Assembly: GCA_002007745.1 (NCBI GenBank)
Contig: CP019882.1
Coordinates: 5,146,001 to 5,210,000, forward strand
Origin: Mycolicibacterium litorale
Lineage (GTDB): Bacteria; Actinomycetota; Actinomycetes; Mycobacteriales; Mycobacteriaceae
Length of the DNA stretch: 64,000 bases
Direction: 5' to 3'
Shown: positions 49,713 through 59,264 of the stretch, piece after piece
Layout: the number at the start of each line of letters is the position of its first letter
How positions within the stretch are numbered: position 1 is the first letter of the stretch
The notes under the pieces: model-generated
Told to the model about the DNA's origin: nothing
The model's input: only the letters and a program-made list of their open reading frames with translations
Database searches by the model: none
Translations under genes and position numbers: made by a program

Positions 49713-50810
49713 ATGGATTTCACCAGAACAGAAGCCGCGCAGGATCTCTCGGGACTGGTCGGCACCATCGTCGACGCCGTCTGCACACCGCAGCATCAGC
49801 GCGCACTCGACGCCCTCGAGCAGCGCTTCGACACCGAGCTGTGGCGCAAGCTCATCGACTCCGATATCTTGTCCACCGCCGCACCGGAGTCGGTGGGCGG
49901 TGCCGGGTTCGGCGTACTCGAGCAGACCGCGATTCTGGCGGCGCTGGGCCGCCAGCTGGCCGCGGTGCCCTACCTGGAGTCGGTGGTCCTGGGTGCCGGC
50001 GCGATCGCCCGGTTCGGCACGGCCGAGCAGCGCGATCAGTGGGCGGCCCCCGCGGTGTCCGGCGAGAAGATCCTGACCGTCGCCCTCGACGGTGAATTCG
50101 GTCAGGGCCCGGTGCAGGCGACGACAGTCGGCGATGGATTCCGGCTCACGGGTACCCGCACCCAGGTGGCGTTCGGTCCGGTCGCCGACGCATTCCTGGT
50201 GCCAGCCGAAACCGATTCCGGCACAAAGGTGTTCCTGGTGAATGCCGGTGATCCCGGCGTATCGGTGACATCGCTGCTGACCACCGGGAAGAACAGCGCG
50301 GGCGAGCTGGATCTGGCCGGCGCCGAGCTCGGTGCCGACCGCATCGTCGGCGACGCCGATGTCGTGGCCTGGCTGACCACCCATAAGACGTTGGGCTACA
50401 CCGCTTTGCAGCTCGGTGTACTCGAGCGCGCCCTCGAACTCACGGCCGAGTATGCCCGTACCCGCGAGCAGTTCGATCGCCCCATCGGCAGCTTTCAGGC
50501 CGTCTCGGCGCGGTTGGCCGATGACTATATCGACGTCAAGGGTCTGGGCCTGGCGCTCGTGCAGGCGTCGTGGCGGCTGTCCGAGGATCTGCCCGCCGAC
50601 ACCGAGGTGGCCACCGCCGCGTTCTGGGCCGCGGACGCCGGGCACCGCGTCGCCCACACCACGGTGCACGTCCACGGCGGTGTCGGGATCGACATGGACC
50701 ATCCGATCCACCGCTACTTCCTCACCGCCAAGCAGATCGAGTTCGCACTGGGCGGTGCCACCGCGCAACTGCGGCAGATCGGCCGCGAATTGGCCGACAC
50801 GCCGGCTTGA
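49713..50810 (+). CDS. fadE27: Acyl-CoA dehydrogenase subunit FadE27 (ChsE5-like)
   Basis: A 365-residue acyl-CoA dehydrogenase partner subunit. It is shorter and more divergent than FadE26, with the family C-terminus YARTREQFDRPIGSFQAVSARLADDY and HVHGGVGIDMDHPIHRYFLTAKQIEFALG still clear. In the heterotetramer one subunit supplies the catalytic Glu and the other mainly FAD contacts. ATG 49713 has GAGGACC in front. It ends by overlapping a TTG that could start fadD17. A shorter N-domain is normal for this subunit. Confidence 0.93.
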   Translation: MDFTRTEAAQDLSGLVGTIVDAVCTPQHQRALDALEQRFDTELWRKLIDSDILSTAAPESVGGAGFGVLEQTAILAALGRQLAAVPYLESVVLGAGAIARFGTAEQRDQWAAPAVSGEKILTVALDGEFGQGPVQATTVGDGFRLTGTRTQVAFGPVADAFLVPAETDSGTKVFLVNAGDPGVSVTSLLTTGKNSAGELDLAGAELGADRIVGDADVVAWLTTHKTLGYTALQLGVLERALELTAEYARTREQFDRPIGSFQAVSARLADDYIDVKGLGLALVQASWRLSEDLPADTEVATAAFWAADAGHRVAHTTVHVHGGVGIDMDHPIHRYFLTAKQIEFALGGATAQLRQIGRELADTPA

Positions 50811-50818
50811 CCGGATCA

Positions 50819-52350
50819 GTGAGCGGGCAGCCGACCGTCACCGAACTGCTGGCGCGGCTGGCCGATGTCGACGATCGCGGCATTCACGCCGACGATGGCT
50901 CGTATTCGACGTGGCGCCAACACATCCAGGACGCCGCCGACCTGGCAGCGGCACTGCGGGCCCGGCTGGACCCGGCGCGTCCACCGCATGTCGGCGTACT
51001 GCTGGGCAATACTCCGTTCTTCTCGTCGCTGCTGGCGGCGGCCGGGATGGCCGGCTTGGTCCCGGTCGGGCTGAACCCCACCCGACGGGGCGAGGCCCTG
51101 CGGCGCGACATCGAGAAAGCCGACTGCCAGTTGGTGTTGGCCGACGGCGATCAGGTCGGCCCGCAGACCTATGGTGCCGGTTTCGCGCCGGCGGGGATGG
51201 CCGTCATCGACGTCGGGACAGCCGCATGGGCCGACGAGTTGGCGCAGTTCCGTGGCTCTCCGGTCAGGTTCGCACCCAGTGCGTTCGACGACCTGTTCAT
51301 GCTGATCTTCACCTCGGGCACCAGCGGGGACCCGAAGGCCGTCCGGTGTACCCACGAGAAGGTCGCCGTCCCCGGCGTCATGCTCGCCGAACGGTTCGGC
51401 CTCGGCCCCACCGACACCTGCTATCTGTCGATGCCGCTGTTCCACTCGAACGCGGTGATGGCCGGCTGGGCGCCCGCCGTGGCGGCCGGGGCCTCGATTG
51501 CGTTGCGCCGCAAGTTCTCCGCCTCACAGTTCATCCCGGATGCGCGCAGGTTCCACGCCACCTACGCCAACTACGTCGGTAAGCCGATGTCCTACATCCT
51601 GGCCACCCCGGCCCGCCCGGAGGACGCTGACAACCCGTTGCGCATCGTCTACGGCAACGAGGCCGCGCCGCGAGACATCGAGCGGTTCGCCAAGCGATTC
51701 GGGGTGACTGTGGTCGACGGGTTCGGCTCCACCGAGGGTGGGGTGAACATCGCCCGTACGCCCGACACCCCCGAGGGTGCGCTGGGGCCGTTGCCGGAGG
51801 GCCTCGAGATCGTCGACGTCGACACCGGGCAGCCGTGCCCACCCGGGGTGATCGGTGAACTGGTCAACCTGGCGGGGGCGGGCAACTTTCGCGGCTACTA
51901 CAACGACGCCGACGCCGAGACCGAGCGGATGGCCGGCGGCGTCTACCACAGCGGTGATCTTGCCTATCGTGACGAGGCGGGCTTCGTGCACTTCGCCGGC
52001 CGGCTGGGTGACTGGATGCGGGTCGACGGTGAGAATCTCGGCACCGCCCCGATCGAACGGGTGCTGATGCGCTACCCGGACGTAACCGAGGCCGCGGTAT
52101 ACCCGATCCCGGACGAGAACGTCGGGGACCGGGTGATGGCGGCACTGGTCGTGCCCCCGACACCGCGTTCGACGCGGGCGCATTCCGGGATTTCCTGGCC
52201 GCTCAGGACGATCTGGGACCCAAGCAGTGGCCGGCGTTCGTGCGGGTCGCCACCGCGCTGCCGCGCACCGAGACGTTCAAGATCATCAAGCGCCAGTTGT
52301 CGGCCGAGGCGCTGGACTGTGCCGACCCGGTGTTTGAGATACCTCGCTGA
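50819..52350 (+). CDS. fadD17: Acyl-CoA synthetase FadD17, single-base frameshift near end
   Basis: An adenylate-forming CoA ligase; in M. tuberculosis FadD17 activates the C24 (five-carbon side chain) steroid acid. The P-loop LIFTSGTSGDPKAV is near residue 160 and GFGSTEGGVNI near 300, followed by GDLAYRDEAGFVHFAGRLGDWMRVDGENL. The frame breaks at a C5 run (52154-52158). One extra C gives VVPPDTAFDAGAFRDFLAAQ, the catalytic lysine region TETFKIIKRQLSA, and a stop at 52350 (about 510 residues). As read it would lose that lysine and the adenylate-forming C-domain closure. GTG 50819 is used; TTG 50807 is possible. Confidence 0.88.
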
Positions 52351-52368
52351 CCGGGAACCGCTGAGGGG

Positions 52369-53037
52369 ATGAAATGTGCGAATATCGCCGCGGCAGCGAT
52401 CGCGGCCGCGGCGGTCTCGGCTCTGCTGGCGACACCCTCCGCACACGCCGCGAGCTGTCCTGATGTCGAGGTGGTCTTCGCCAGAGGCACCACAGAACCA
52501 CCGGGCATCGGCCGGATCGGCCAGGCATTCGTCGACGCGCTGCGCGACGAAGTCGACACAAAGGCCGTCGACGTCTATGCGGTGAACTACCCGGCCAGCA
52601 CTGATTTCCCCACCGGCGTGCAAGGAGTGGTGGACGGCAGCACCCACGTCGCCACGGTGGCCGCGACGTGCCCCAACACCAAGCTGGTGCTGGGTGGCTA
52701 TTCGCAGGGTGCCGCGGTCATGGGATTCGCCACCGGGGACGCTGTGCCTGCGGGTTACAGCGTCCCGCCCGGGACACCGCTGCCGTTGCCAAGTGGTGTC
52801 GCCGACCGCGTCGCCGCGGTCGCCTTGTTCGGCAAGCCGTCACCGAAGTTCATGTCCGGAATCGGCGCGCCCGCAGTGCCGCTGGGCTCGGCCTACGTCA
52901 ACAAGACCATCGACCTGTGCGCTGGCGGCGACCCGATCTGCTCCGTCGAAGGCGGCAACAGTGCCGCGCATTCGATGTACGCAGGCAACGGCATGGTCCA
53001 GCAAGCGGCGGACTACGTAGCCAAGCGACTGGTCTGA
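52369..53037 (+). CDS. Secreted cutinase-like esterase (first copy)
   Basis: A 222-residue alpha/beta hydrolase. The signal peptide IAAAAIAAAAVSALLATPSAHA is cleaved near residue 27. The domain opens with CPDVEVVFARGTTEPPGIGRIG, has the nucleophile elbow GGYSQGAAV with Ser112, and a late CAGGDPICSVEGGNSAAHSMY carrying the likely Asp and His of the triad plus a disulfide. Mycobacterial cutinase-like proteins act as lipases or esterases on polyesters and lipids. It lies 18 bp after fadD17 and is probably in the same transcript, an uncommon link between a secreted esterase and sterol catabolism. Confidence 0.9.
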   Translation: MKCANIAAAAIAAAAVSALLATPSAHAASCPDVEVVFARGTTEPPGIGRIGQAFVDALRDEVDTKAVDVYAVNYPASTDFPTGVQGVVDGSTHVATVAATCPNTKLVLGGYSQGAAVMGFATGDAVPAGYSVPPGTPLPLPSGVADRVAAVALFGKPSPKFMSGIGAPAVPLGSAYVNKTIDLCAGGDPICSVEGGNSAAHSMYAGNGMVQQAADYVAKRLV

Positions 53038-53060
53038 TTGGCATCGATTCAGAACTGGGA

Positions 53061-53073
53061 GCGAAATTTTCGC
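53061..53073. terminator. Palindrome between convergent cutinase and ilvX-like genes
   Basis: GCGAAATTTTCGC has perfect 6-bp arms around one base, flanked by outer arms AGAACT (53051) and AGTTCT. It lies in the 70-bp gap between stops and may be a bidirectional terminator or a binding site. Confidence 0.3.
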
Positions 53074-53107
53074 CAAATCGTCGCGCTGAGTTCTACCTCG
53101 ATGCTCA

Positions 53108-54688
53108 CTAGCCCGCGATCGAGGGCATCACGGCCTCGATGAGGTGCGGGCCCGGCTCGGCGAACGCCCACCCCAACGCATCGGCCAATTCCTCAGCGGT
53201 GCCGACCCGGCGGGCGGGCACCCCCATCCCCTTGGCGATACGCACGAAATCCAGTGTGGGACTGGTCAGGTCGAGAAGCGACTCGGCCTTCGGCCCCGGC
53301 CCCGCTGCGGCGCCGTCGCCGTGGGCCCCGACCCGCTGCAGCTCGATCCGCAGGATGTCGTAGGCGCGGTTGGCGTAGACGACGGTGGTGACGTCGAGTT
53401 GCTCGCGAGCCTGGGTCCACAGCGCCGAGACGGTGTACATGGCCGATCCGTCGGATTCCAGGCACAGCACCGGGCGGTCCGGGGCGGCGATCGCGGCGCC
53501 GATCGACACCGGCAGCGCGTATCCGATCGCGCCGCCGGTCAGCGTCAGCCAGTCGTGCGCAGGCGCGCCGGCCGTCGCTTGGGGCAGCAGGAAGCCCGAG
53601 GTGTTCGACTCGTCGACGACGACGGCGCCCTCGGGCAGCAACGCACCGATGACGTCGGCAGAGGTGGCGACGTTGAGTGGACCGGTCGGCAGCGCGGGGC
53701 GCGACAGCGGTGCGGTCGCGGCGACCTGGTCCGGTGCCATCCGCTCGGCCAGGGCGCCCAGTGCCGCCGCCGCCCCCACCGCGCCGGCCAGGGTGTGCAC
53801 CTGACATGCATCGGGCACCAGATCGCTCGGCTTGCCCGGGTAGGCGAAGAACGACACCGGGTGTGGCGCGCCGGCGAGCACGAGGTGGCGAACACCGTCG
53901 AGCTGCGCGGTCGCGGCCTCGGCGAAGTACGCCAGTCGCTCCACGGCAGGCACACCGGCACCGCGCTCCAGCCGGGTGGGGAACGTCTCGCAGAGCACCC
54001 GCGCTCCACACGCCTGCGCCACCCGGGCCGCCGCGGACAACCCCGCCGCCCGCGTCGCGTCCCCACCGACCATGATCACCGTCGGCTCACCCGAGCGCAG
54101 CGCCGCCTCGACCTCGGCCGAGTGATCCTCGACCGTAACCGGCTGCGCGGCAAGCGGTTCAGCAAGGGCGGCGCCTTGCGCCCAGGAGACGTCCGCGGGC
54201 AGGATCAGCGTGGAGATGTGCCGGTGGCGGCGCGCGGTGGCGATGGCTTCGGCGGCGTCGGCTGAGACCTCGCAGACCGCCGCGGTGCGGCGCAGCCAAC
54301 CCGAGACGGTGCCGGCGACGGAGTCGATGTCCGACTCCAGCGGTGCGTCGTACTTCTTGTGATAGGTGGCGTGATCACCGACCACCACGACCATCGGCAC
54401 CACGGCGCGCCGCGCATTGTGCAGGTTGGCCAGCCCGTTGCCCAGGCCCGGCCCCAGGTGCAGCAGCACGGCGGCCGGATCACCCGACATGCGGGCATAC
54501 CCGTCCGCCGCCCCGGTCGCCACACCTTCGAACAGGGTGAGCACCCCGCGCATCTGCGGCACGGTGTCCAGTGCCGCGACGAAATGCATCTCCGAGGTAC
54601 CGGGATTGGCGAAGCACAGTCGCACGCCGTTGTCCACGAGCGTGGTGATCAGTGCCTGTGCGCCGTTGCGGCCAGCGTCGATCGTCAT
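53108..54688 (-). CDS. ilvX: ThDP-dependent acetolactate synthase-like enzyme (IlvX-like)
   Basis: A 526-residue thiamine-diphosphate enzyme. The catalytic Glu is in LTLFEGVATGAADGYARM near residue 55, HLGPGLGNGLANLHNARRA follows, and the ThDP/metal motif is LESDGSAMYTVSALWTQAREQLDVTTVVYANRAYDILR at about 425-460. This branch is closer to benzoylformate-decarboxylase-like and IlvX proteins than to true acetolactate synthase, and no small subunit is present. In M. tuberculosis the counterpart is Rv3509c, inside the sterol region, but no step has been assigned. It is transcribed away from the NMO-fadD19 pair by a 28-bp gap. Confidence 0.87.
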   Translation of the reverse strand: MTIDAGRNGAQALITTLVDNGVRLCFANPGTSEMHFVAALDTVPQMRGVLTLFEGVATGAADGYARMSGDPAAVLLHLGPGLGNGLANLHNARRAVVPMVVVVGDHATYHKKYDAPLESDIDSVAGTVSGWLRRTAAVCEVSADAAEAIATARRHRHISTLILPADVSWAQGAALAEPLAAQPVTVEDHSAEVEAALRSGEPTVIMVGGDATRAAGLSAAARVAQACGARVLCETFPTRLERGAGVPAVERLAYFAEAATAQLDGVRHLVLAGAPHPVSFFAYPGKPSDLVPDACQVHTLAGAVGAAAALGALAERMAPDQVAATAPLSRPALPTGPLNVATSADVIGALLPEGAVVVDESNTSGFLLPQATAGAPAHDWLTLTGGAIGYALPVSIGAAIAAPDRPVLCLESDGSAMYTVSALWTQAREQLDVTTVVYANRAYDILRIELQRVGAHGDGAAAGPGPKAESLLDLTSPTLDFVRIAKGMGVPARRVGTAEELADALGWAFAEPGPHLIEAVMPSIAG

Positions 54689-54716
54689 CGCGTTCGACTG
54701 TAGACGCGCTCCGCGG

Positions 54717-55847
54717 TCAGCTGTCGCGGATCCCGTCGAGTCTGCGCGTCGCGGCCTCGAAGCCGGCGACCAGTTCGGCGATGATGTCGGCGGCCGGCCG
54801 GATCTGGTTCATCCGCCCCACGATCTGGCCGACCGGCATCGCCACGGTGGTCGGATCGGCCGACGCGCTCATCCGCTGATGCGCCTCGCTGACGAGCACG
54901 TTCTGCAACGGCATGGGCAGCGGGTCGGGCGCCCCTTCGGCATCCCACGCGTCGGTCCACCGGCTCTTGAGCAACCGGGCCGGTTTGCCGGAGTAGATCC
55001 GGCGGCGAACGGTGTCGGCCGAGGTGGCCGCCAGCAATGCCTGCTGGATCACCGACGGTCCCTCGCCGCTGCGCACCCCGAGGTCGTACTCCTGCGCGGT
55101 CAGGAAGGCCGAACCCATCCACACCCCGGAGGCACCCAACGCCAGCGCGGCAGCCACCTGCCTGCCGGTGCCGATACCGCCCGCGGCCAGTACCGCGGTG
55201 TCCGGCGACGACTCGGCCAGCCCGTCGACGATCTCCGGCCACAACACCACCGAGCCGATCTCACCGGTGTGTCCGCCGGCCTCGTGGCCCTGGGCGATCA
55301 CGATGTCGACGCCGTTGTCCGCGTGGCGCTGGGCGTGTTTGGCCGAGCCGGCGAGGGCGGCCACCGGCACCCCGACCGCATGGGCCTGGTCGATGACGTC
55401 CTTGGGCGGCGAGCCAAGGGCGTTGGCGATCAGCTTGATGGGGTGTTTGAGGGCCACCTCGACGTGGGAGCGGGCGATCGAGTGCAACCAGCCCAGCGTG
55501 CCTTCGTTGCGGGCGGCGTCCTCGGGAAGCGGTGGCACGCCGAGATCGGCCAGCGTCTTGGTGACGAAATCCCGATGGTCTTGCGGAACCAGCTTGTCGA
55601 TGTCGACGGCGGTGCCTTCGGTGGGCACCTTCGCCGGCATCACGACGTCGACTCCGTACGGCTTACCGTCGGTGTTCTCGTCCATCCAGCGCAACACGGC
55701 ATCGAGGTCGTCGGGGTGGTTGAACCGCACACACCCCAGCACACCCATGCCACCGGCCCGGCTGACGGCGGCCGCGACCTTCTCCGACGGAGTGAAGACG
55801 AAGATCGGGTAGTCGATCCCGAACCGGTCGCACAGTTCGGTACGCAT
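54717..55847 (-). CDS. Nitronate monooxygenase/NPD-family flavoprotein
   Basis: A 376-residue FMN TIM-barrel protein. It shows MRTELCDRFGIDYPIFVF, VSRAGGMGVLGCVRF, a glycine-rich phosphate-binding GGIGTGRQVAAALALGASGVWMG, and AQGHEAGGHTG, which carries the histidine common in nitronate monooxygenases. In steroid-degrading actinobacteria relatives act as enoyl-CoA or ring-cleavage reductases, so steroid work is as likely as nitronate oxidation. ATG 55847 overlaps the fadD19 stop (ATGA), so the two are coupled and under the KstR site at 57498. Confidence 0.85.
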   Translation of the reverse strand: MRTELCDRFGIDYPIFVFTPSEKVAAAVSRAGGMGVLGCVRFNHPDDLDAVLRWMDENTDGKPYGVDVVMPAKVPTEGTAVDIDKLVPQDHRDFVTKTLADLGVPPLPEDAARNEGTLGWLHSIARSHVEVALKHPIKLIANALGSPPKDVIDQAHAVGVPVAALAGSAKHAQRHADNGVDIVIAQGHEAGGHTGEIGSVVLWPEIVDGLAESSPDTAVLAAGGIGTGRQVAAALALGASGVWMGSAFLTAQEYDLGVRSGEGPSVIQQALLAATSADTVRRRIYSGKPARLLKSRWTDAWDAEGAPDPLPMPLQNVLVSEAHQRMSASADPTTVAMPVGQIVGRMNQIRPAADIIAELVAGFEAATRRLDGIRDS

Positions 55848-57487
55848 CAGCTGGCGGCACCGGCGTGCTTGGCGTGGACTTCGTCGGCGGGCCGCTGCTC
55901 AGTCTGCTCTTTGGCCCACTTGTAGTCGGGCTTGCCCGCCGGGGAGCGCTTCACCTCGTCGACGAGCCACAGGCTGCGGGGCACCTTGTATCCCGCGATC
56001 TCCTTGCGTACGAACGTGTCCAGTTCGCCCAGCGTCGGACGGGCACCCTCTCGCGGGGCGACGACGGCAGCCACATGGTTGCCGAAACGCGGGTCGGGCA
56101 CGCCGACCACCAAGGCGTCGAACACGTCGGGGTGGCCTTTGAGGGCGGCCTCCACCTCCTCGGGGTACACCTTCTCCCCGCCGGTGTTGATTGACACCGA
56201 ACCGCGGCCCAGCATCGTCACGGTGCCGTCGGCTTCGACGAGGGCGTAGTCGCCGGGTATCGCGTAGCGCACTCCGTTGATGGTGCGGAAGGTCTCGGCG
56301 GTCTTCTTCTCGTCCTTGTAGTAGCCGACCGGGATGTGGCCGCTCTTGGCGATGATGCCGCGCACGCCCGAGCCGGGTTGGACCTCGTTGCCCGCGTCGT
56401 CGAGCACCTTGACGTTCTTGTCGATGGTCACCCGCGGACCGCTGGCGTGCGACTCGCCCTTGGCGACGACGCTGGTACCGCCGAATCCGGTCTCCGAGGA
56501 ACCGATGGAGTCGGTGATGATCCGGTTGGGCAGCAGCTCGAGGAAGGCCTCTTTGAGGCTGGGCGAGAACAGGGCGGCGGTGCTGGCGAGCAGGAACAAC
56601 GAGGACAGGTCGTGCTCGGAGCCGTCGGCTGTCAGGGCGTCCAGCAGCGGCCGGCCCATGGCGTCACCGGTGAAGAACAACAGGTTCACCTTGTGCTTGG
56701 CGATGGTGCGCCAGACGTCCTTGGCGTCGAATTCGGGGGCCAGCACCGTTGTCGAACCGGTGAACAGCGCACCCCAGGTGGCCGACTGGGTGGCCCCGTG
56801 GATCATCGGCGGGATGGGGAACCGGATCATCGGCGGCCCGGCGGCGGCCTGCTCGGCGAGATCGAACTCCTGCTTGTATTCGCCTGTGGCGAAGTCGATT
56901 CCACCCAGCAGCACCCGGAAGATGTCTTCGTGACGCCACATCACGCCTTTGGGGAAGCCGGTCGTGCCGCCGGTGTAGAGCAGGTAGATGTCGTCAGCGC
57001 TGCGCTCGGGGAAGTCGCGCTCGGGCGATCCTTTGGCGATCGCCTCGTAGAACTCGACACCGCCGTAGCGGTGGTAGTCCTTGTCGCTGCCGTCTTCGAC
57101 CACCAGGACGGTTTTGACGTTGGGTGTATCGGGGAGCACGTTGGCGACCCGATCGGAGTACTGGCGCTCGTGCACCAGCGCGACCATGTCGGAGTTGTCG
57201 AACATGTAGCGCAGTTCGGCCTCGACGTAGCGGAAGTTGATGTTGACCATCACCGCCCCGGCCTTGACGATGCCGAGCATCGCGATGACGATCTCGATGC
57301 GGTTGCGGCAGTACAGTCCGACCTTGTCGTCCTTTTTCACGCCCTGGTCGATGAGATAGTGGGCCAGGCGGTTCGCCTTCTCCTCCAACTCGGCGTAGGT
57401 GATCTGCTCGTCACCACAGATCAGGGCAACACGGTCAGGCACGGCGTCGATGGCGTGCTCGGCTAGATCAGCTATGTTCAGGGCCAC
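55847..57487 (-). CDS. fadD19: Steroid C26-acid CoA ligase FadD19
   Basis: A 546-residue adenylate-forming ligase; FadD19 activates 3-oxocholest-4-en-26-oate and C24-branched sterol side chains. Motifs are LLYTGGTTGFPKGV (P-loop, about 178), DSIGSSETGFGG (about 325), GDYALVEADGTVTMLGRGSVSINTGGEKVYPEEVE (about 435-470), and the C-terminal catalytic lysine in KRSPAGKPDYKWAKE. GTG 57487 is the start. A KstR operator begins only 11 bp upstream, so the mRNA leader is minimal. It heads the fadD19-NMO operon and is divergent from echA19. Confidence 0.95.
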   Translation of the reverse strand: MALNIADLAEHAIDAVPDRVALICGDEQITYAELEEKANRLAHYLIDQGVKKDDKVGLYCRNRIEIVIAMLGIVKAGAVMVNINFRYVEAELRYMFDNSDMVALVHERQYSDRVANVLPDTPNVKTVLVVEDGSDKDYHRYGGVEFYEAIAKGSPERDFPERSADDIYLLYTGGTTGFPKGVMWRHEDIFRVLLGGIDFATGEYKQEFDLAEQAAAGPPMIRFPIPPMIHGATQSATWGALFTGSTTVLAPEFDAKDVWRTIAKHKVNLLFFTGDAMGRPLLDALTADGSEHDLSSLFLLASTAALFSPSLKEAFLELLPNRIITDSIGSSETGFGGTSVVAKGESHASGPRVTIDKNVKVLDDAGNEVQPGSGVRGIIAKSGHIPVGYYKDEKKTAETFRTINGVRYAIPGDYALVEADGTVTMLGRGSVSINTGGEKVYPEEVEAALKGHPDVFDALVVGVPDPRFGNHVAAVVAPREGARPTLGELDTFVRKEIAGYKVPRSLWLVDEVKRSPAGKPDYKWAKEQTEQRPADEVHAKHAGAAS

Positions 57488-57497
57488 GGACCCAAAT

Positions 57498-57511
57498 TAG
57501 AACGTGTTACA
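57498..57511. promoter_or_regulatory. KstR operator between fadD19 and echA19
   Basis: TAGAACGTGTTACA is identical to the operator at 48440. It lies 11 bp before fadD19 and 45 bp before echA19, placed to repress both. Confidence 0.85.
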
Positions 57512-57555
57512 TTTCCTGACAAGTCTGTGGCAAAGATGCTGGGAGGCAGATACCC

Positions 57556-58356
57556 GTGAGTGAGACCGAGAAGGGCCCCGACGCCCTCGTTGAGCAGCGC
57601 GGACACACCCTGATCGTCACGCTCAACCGGCCGCAGGCCCGCAACGCGCTTTCCACCGAGATGCTCTCGATCATGGTCGAGGCGTGGGACCGGGTCGACA
57701 ACGATCCCGACATCCGGGTCTGCATCCTGACCGGCGCGGGTGGCTACTTCTGCGCCGGCATGGACCTCAAAGCCGCCACCGCCCGGCCGCCGGGCGACTC
57801 GTTCAAGGACGGCAGCTACGACCCGTCACGCATCGACGGGTTGCTCAAGGGCCGGCGGCTGAAGAAGCCGCTGATCGCCGCGGTCGAGGGACCCGCCATC
57901 GCCGGCGGCACCGAGATCCTGCAGGGCACCGATATCCGGGTGGCCGGCGAGAGCGCCAAATTCGGCATCTCCGAAGCCAAGTGGAGCCTGTATCCGATGG
58001 GCGGCTCGGCGGTGCGCCTGGTACGCCAGATTCCGTACACCATCGCCTGCGATCTGCTGCTCACCGGCCGGCACATCACCGCCGCCGAGGCGCTGGAATA
58101 CGGCTTGATCGGACATGTCGTGCCGGACGGGACAGCGCTGGACAAGGCCTTGGAGATCGCGGAGGTGATCGCCAACAACGGACCGCTCGCGGTGCAGGCG
58201 ATCCTGCGATCGATCCGCGAGACCGAGGGCCTGCACGAGAACGACGCGTTCAAGATCGACACCAAGATCGGGATCGAGGTCTTCCTCAGCGAGGACGCCA
58301 AGGAGGGCCCGCTGGCGTTCAAGGAGAAGCGCGCTCCCCGATTCAAGATGCGCTGA
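57556..58356 (+). CDS. echA19: Enoyl-CoA hydratase EchA19
   Basis: A 266-residue crotonase. It shows LNRPQARNALST, the oxyanion segment AGGYFCAGMDLKA near 60, AVEGPAIAGGTEILQGTDIRVA near 105, and EAKWSLYPMGGSAVRL, carrying one of the usual catalytic acid positions. In M. tuberculosis EchA19 hydrates steroid 24-enoyl-CoA in the side chain. GTG 57556 follows GGGAGG. It shares the KstR promoter with fadD19 and logically acts after FadE26/27 and before Hsd4A. Confidence 0.94.
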   Translation: MSETEKGPDALVEQRGHTLIVTLNRPQARNALSTEMLSIMVEAWDRVDNDPDIRVCILTGAGGYFCAGMDLKAATARPPGDSFKDGSYDPSRIDGLLKGRRLKKPLIAAVEGPAIAGGTEILQGTDIRVAGESAKFGISEAKWSLYPMGGSAVRLVRQIPYTIACDLLLTGRHITAAEALEYGLIGHVVPDGTALDKALEIAEVIANNGPLAVQAILRSIRETEGLHENDAFKIDTKIGIEVFLSEDAKEGPLAFKEKRAPRFKMR

Positions 58357-58393
58357 GCGCGCACGCTCCCACTCGCACCACCCCCGGCTCGGA

Positions 58394-59145
58394 TCAGCCG
58401 CCGCTGCGTTGCAGCGGCTTGCCCGCCTCGGCCGCAACGACCTTCTGGGCCGCGAAGCCGGCTGCCTGCGCGGTCATCCCGTTGAGGGCGTAGGCACCGT
58501 GGGCTCCGTTGTCGCCGCCGGCCGGCGAGCACACCGGGTCCTCGGGCACACACTGGTCGATCGTCTTGGGGGCATACAGCGGCCCGACGTCGATCGGCGG
58601 CGCGTTGCGGTCGACGAAGTTCAAGAATCCGTTCGACGGCTTTCCGAACAGCGCCACGGCCGCGACATGCTTGGCGATCTCGGGGCCATCGGACCCGACA
58701 GGCCCGGCGGCGGGGCGTAACCATCGGGAATCTTGTCGGCCGTCACGTACCCGACGACCGCCGCGCCCTGGGAGTAGCCGCCCAGCACCATCTGCGTGTT
58801 CGGGCACCGCACCGACATGTCACGGACCCGGTTGCTGGCATCGATGACCCCGTCGACGGCGGTCGAGAAGTTCAGCGACGCAGGATAGTTCACCGGGTAG
58901 ATGTCGACGGATTTGCCGCCCAGCTCCGGCTGCGCCCGCAGCTCGTCGGTGAAGGCCTGCCCGATGTTGCCGACGCCCGGCGGCTCGAACGTCCCGCGGG
59001 CGAACACCACCTCGACGTCCGGGCAGGCGTCCTCCGCGGAGGCGAACGGCACTCCCGTCGGCGCGACCAACAGCACGCTGCCGGTCAGCACGGCGGCACA
59101 GAACAGCCGCACGCAGAGGTCCCGTCCGAATCCGATGACAGTCAT
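58394..59145 (-). CDS. Secreted cutinase-like esterase (second copy), single-base frameshift
   Basis: A cutinase of about 250 residues. The signal LFCAAVLTGSVLLVAPTGVPFASA precedes CPDVEVVFARGTFEPPGVGNIG, and the nucleophile is in LGGYSQGAAVVGY. The frame fails after GLSGPMAP near 58683. Adding one C to the CCCC run (minus strand) restores GPMAPEIAKHVAAVALFGKPS and then CVPEDPVCSPAGGDNGAHGAY with the triad Asp and His, stop at 58394. It parallels the cutinase at 52369 in domain order but is not a recent copy. It converges on echA19. Read literally it would lose its catalytic His. Confidence 0.83.
58400..58418. terminator. 8-bp hairpin at the cutinase 3' end
   Basis: GCCGCTGC-GTT-GCAGCGGC is a perfect stem with a 3-nt loop, inside the last codons of the cutinase and 44 bp after the echA19 stop. 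It may terminate echA19 transcription. Confidence 0.45.
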
Positions 59146-59264
59146 CTCGCCCCACCAAGCTCGTGATCTCGTAGCCTCGGCACGGTCAGCCGCATCGCTT
59201 CCCCGAGGTGCCGACGTGGTTCCCGAAAGCGGCGGCGCTCAAACAACCGGTCGGCGGCGCGCGC

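Noticed and set aside
53108..54688. True acetolactate synthase of branched-chain amino-acid synthesis
   Set aside because: No regulatory subunit gene and sequence closer to the IlvX/benzoylformate-decarboxylase-like branch; the position in the sterol block fits Rv3509c.
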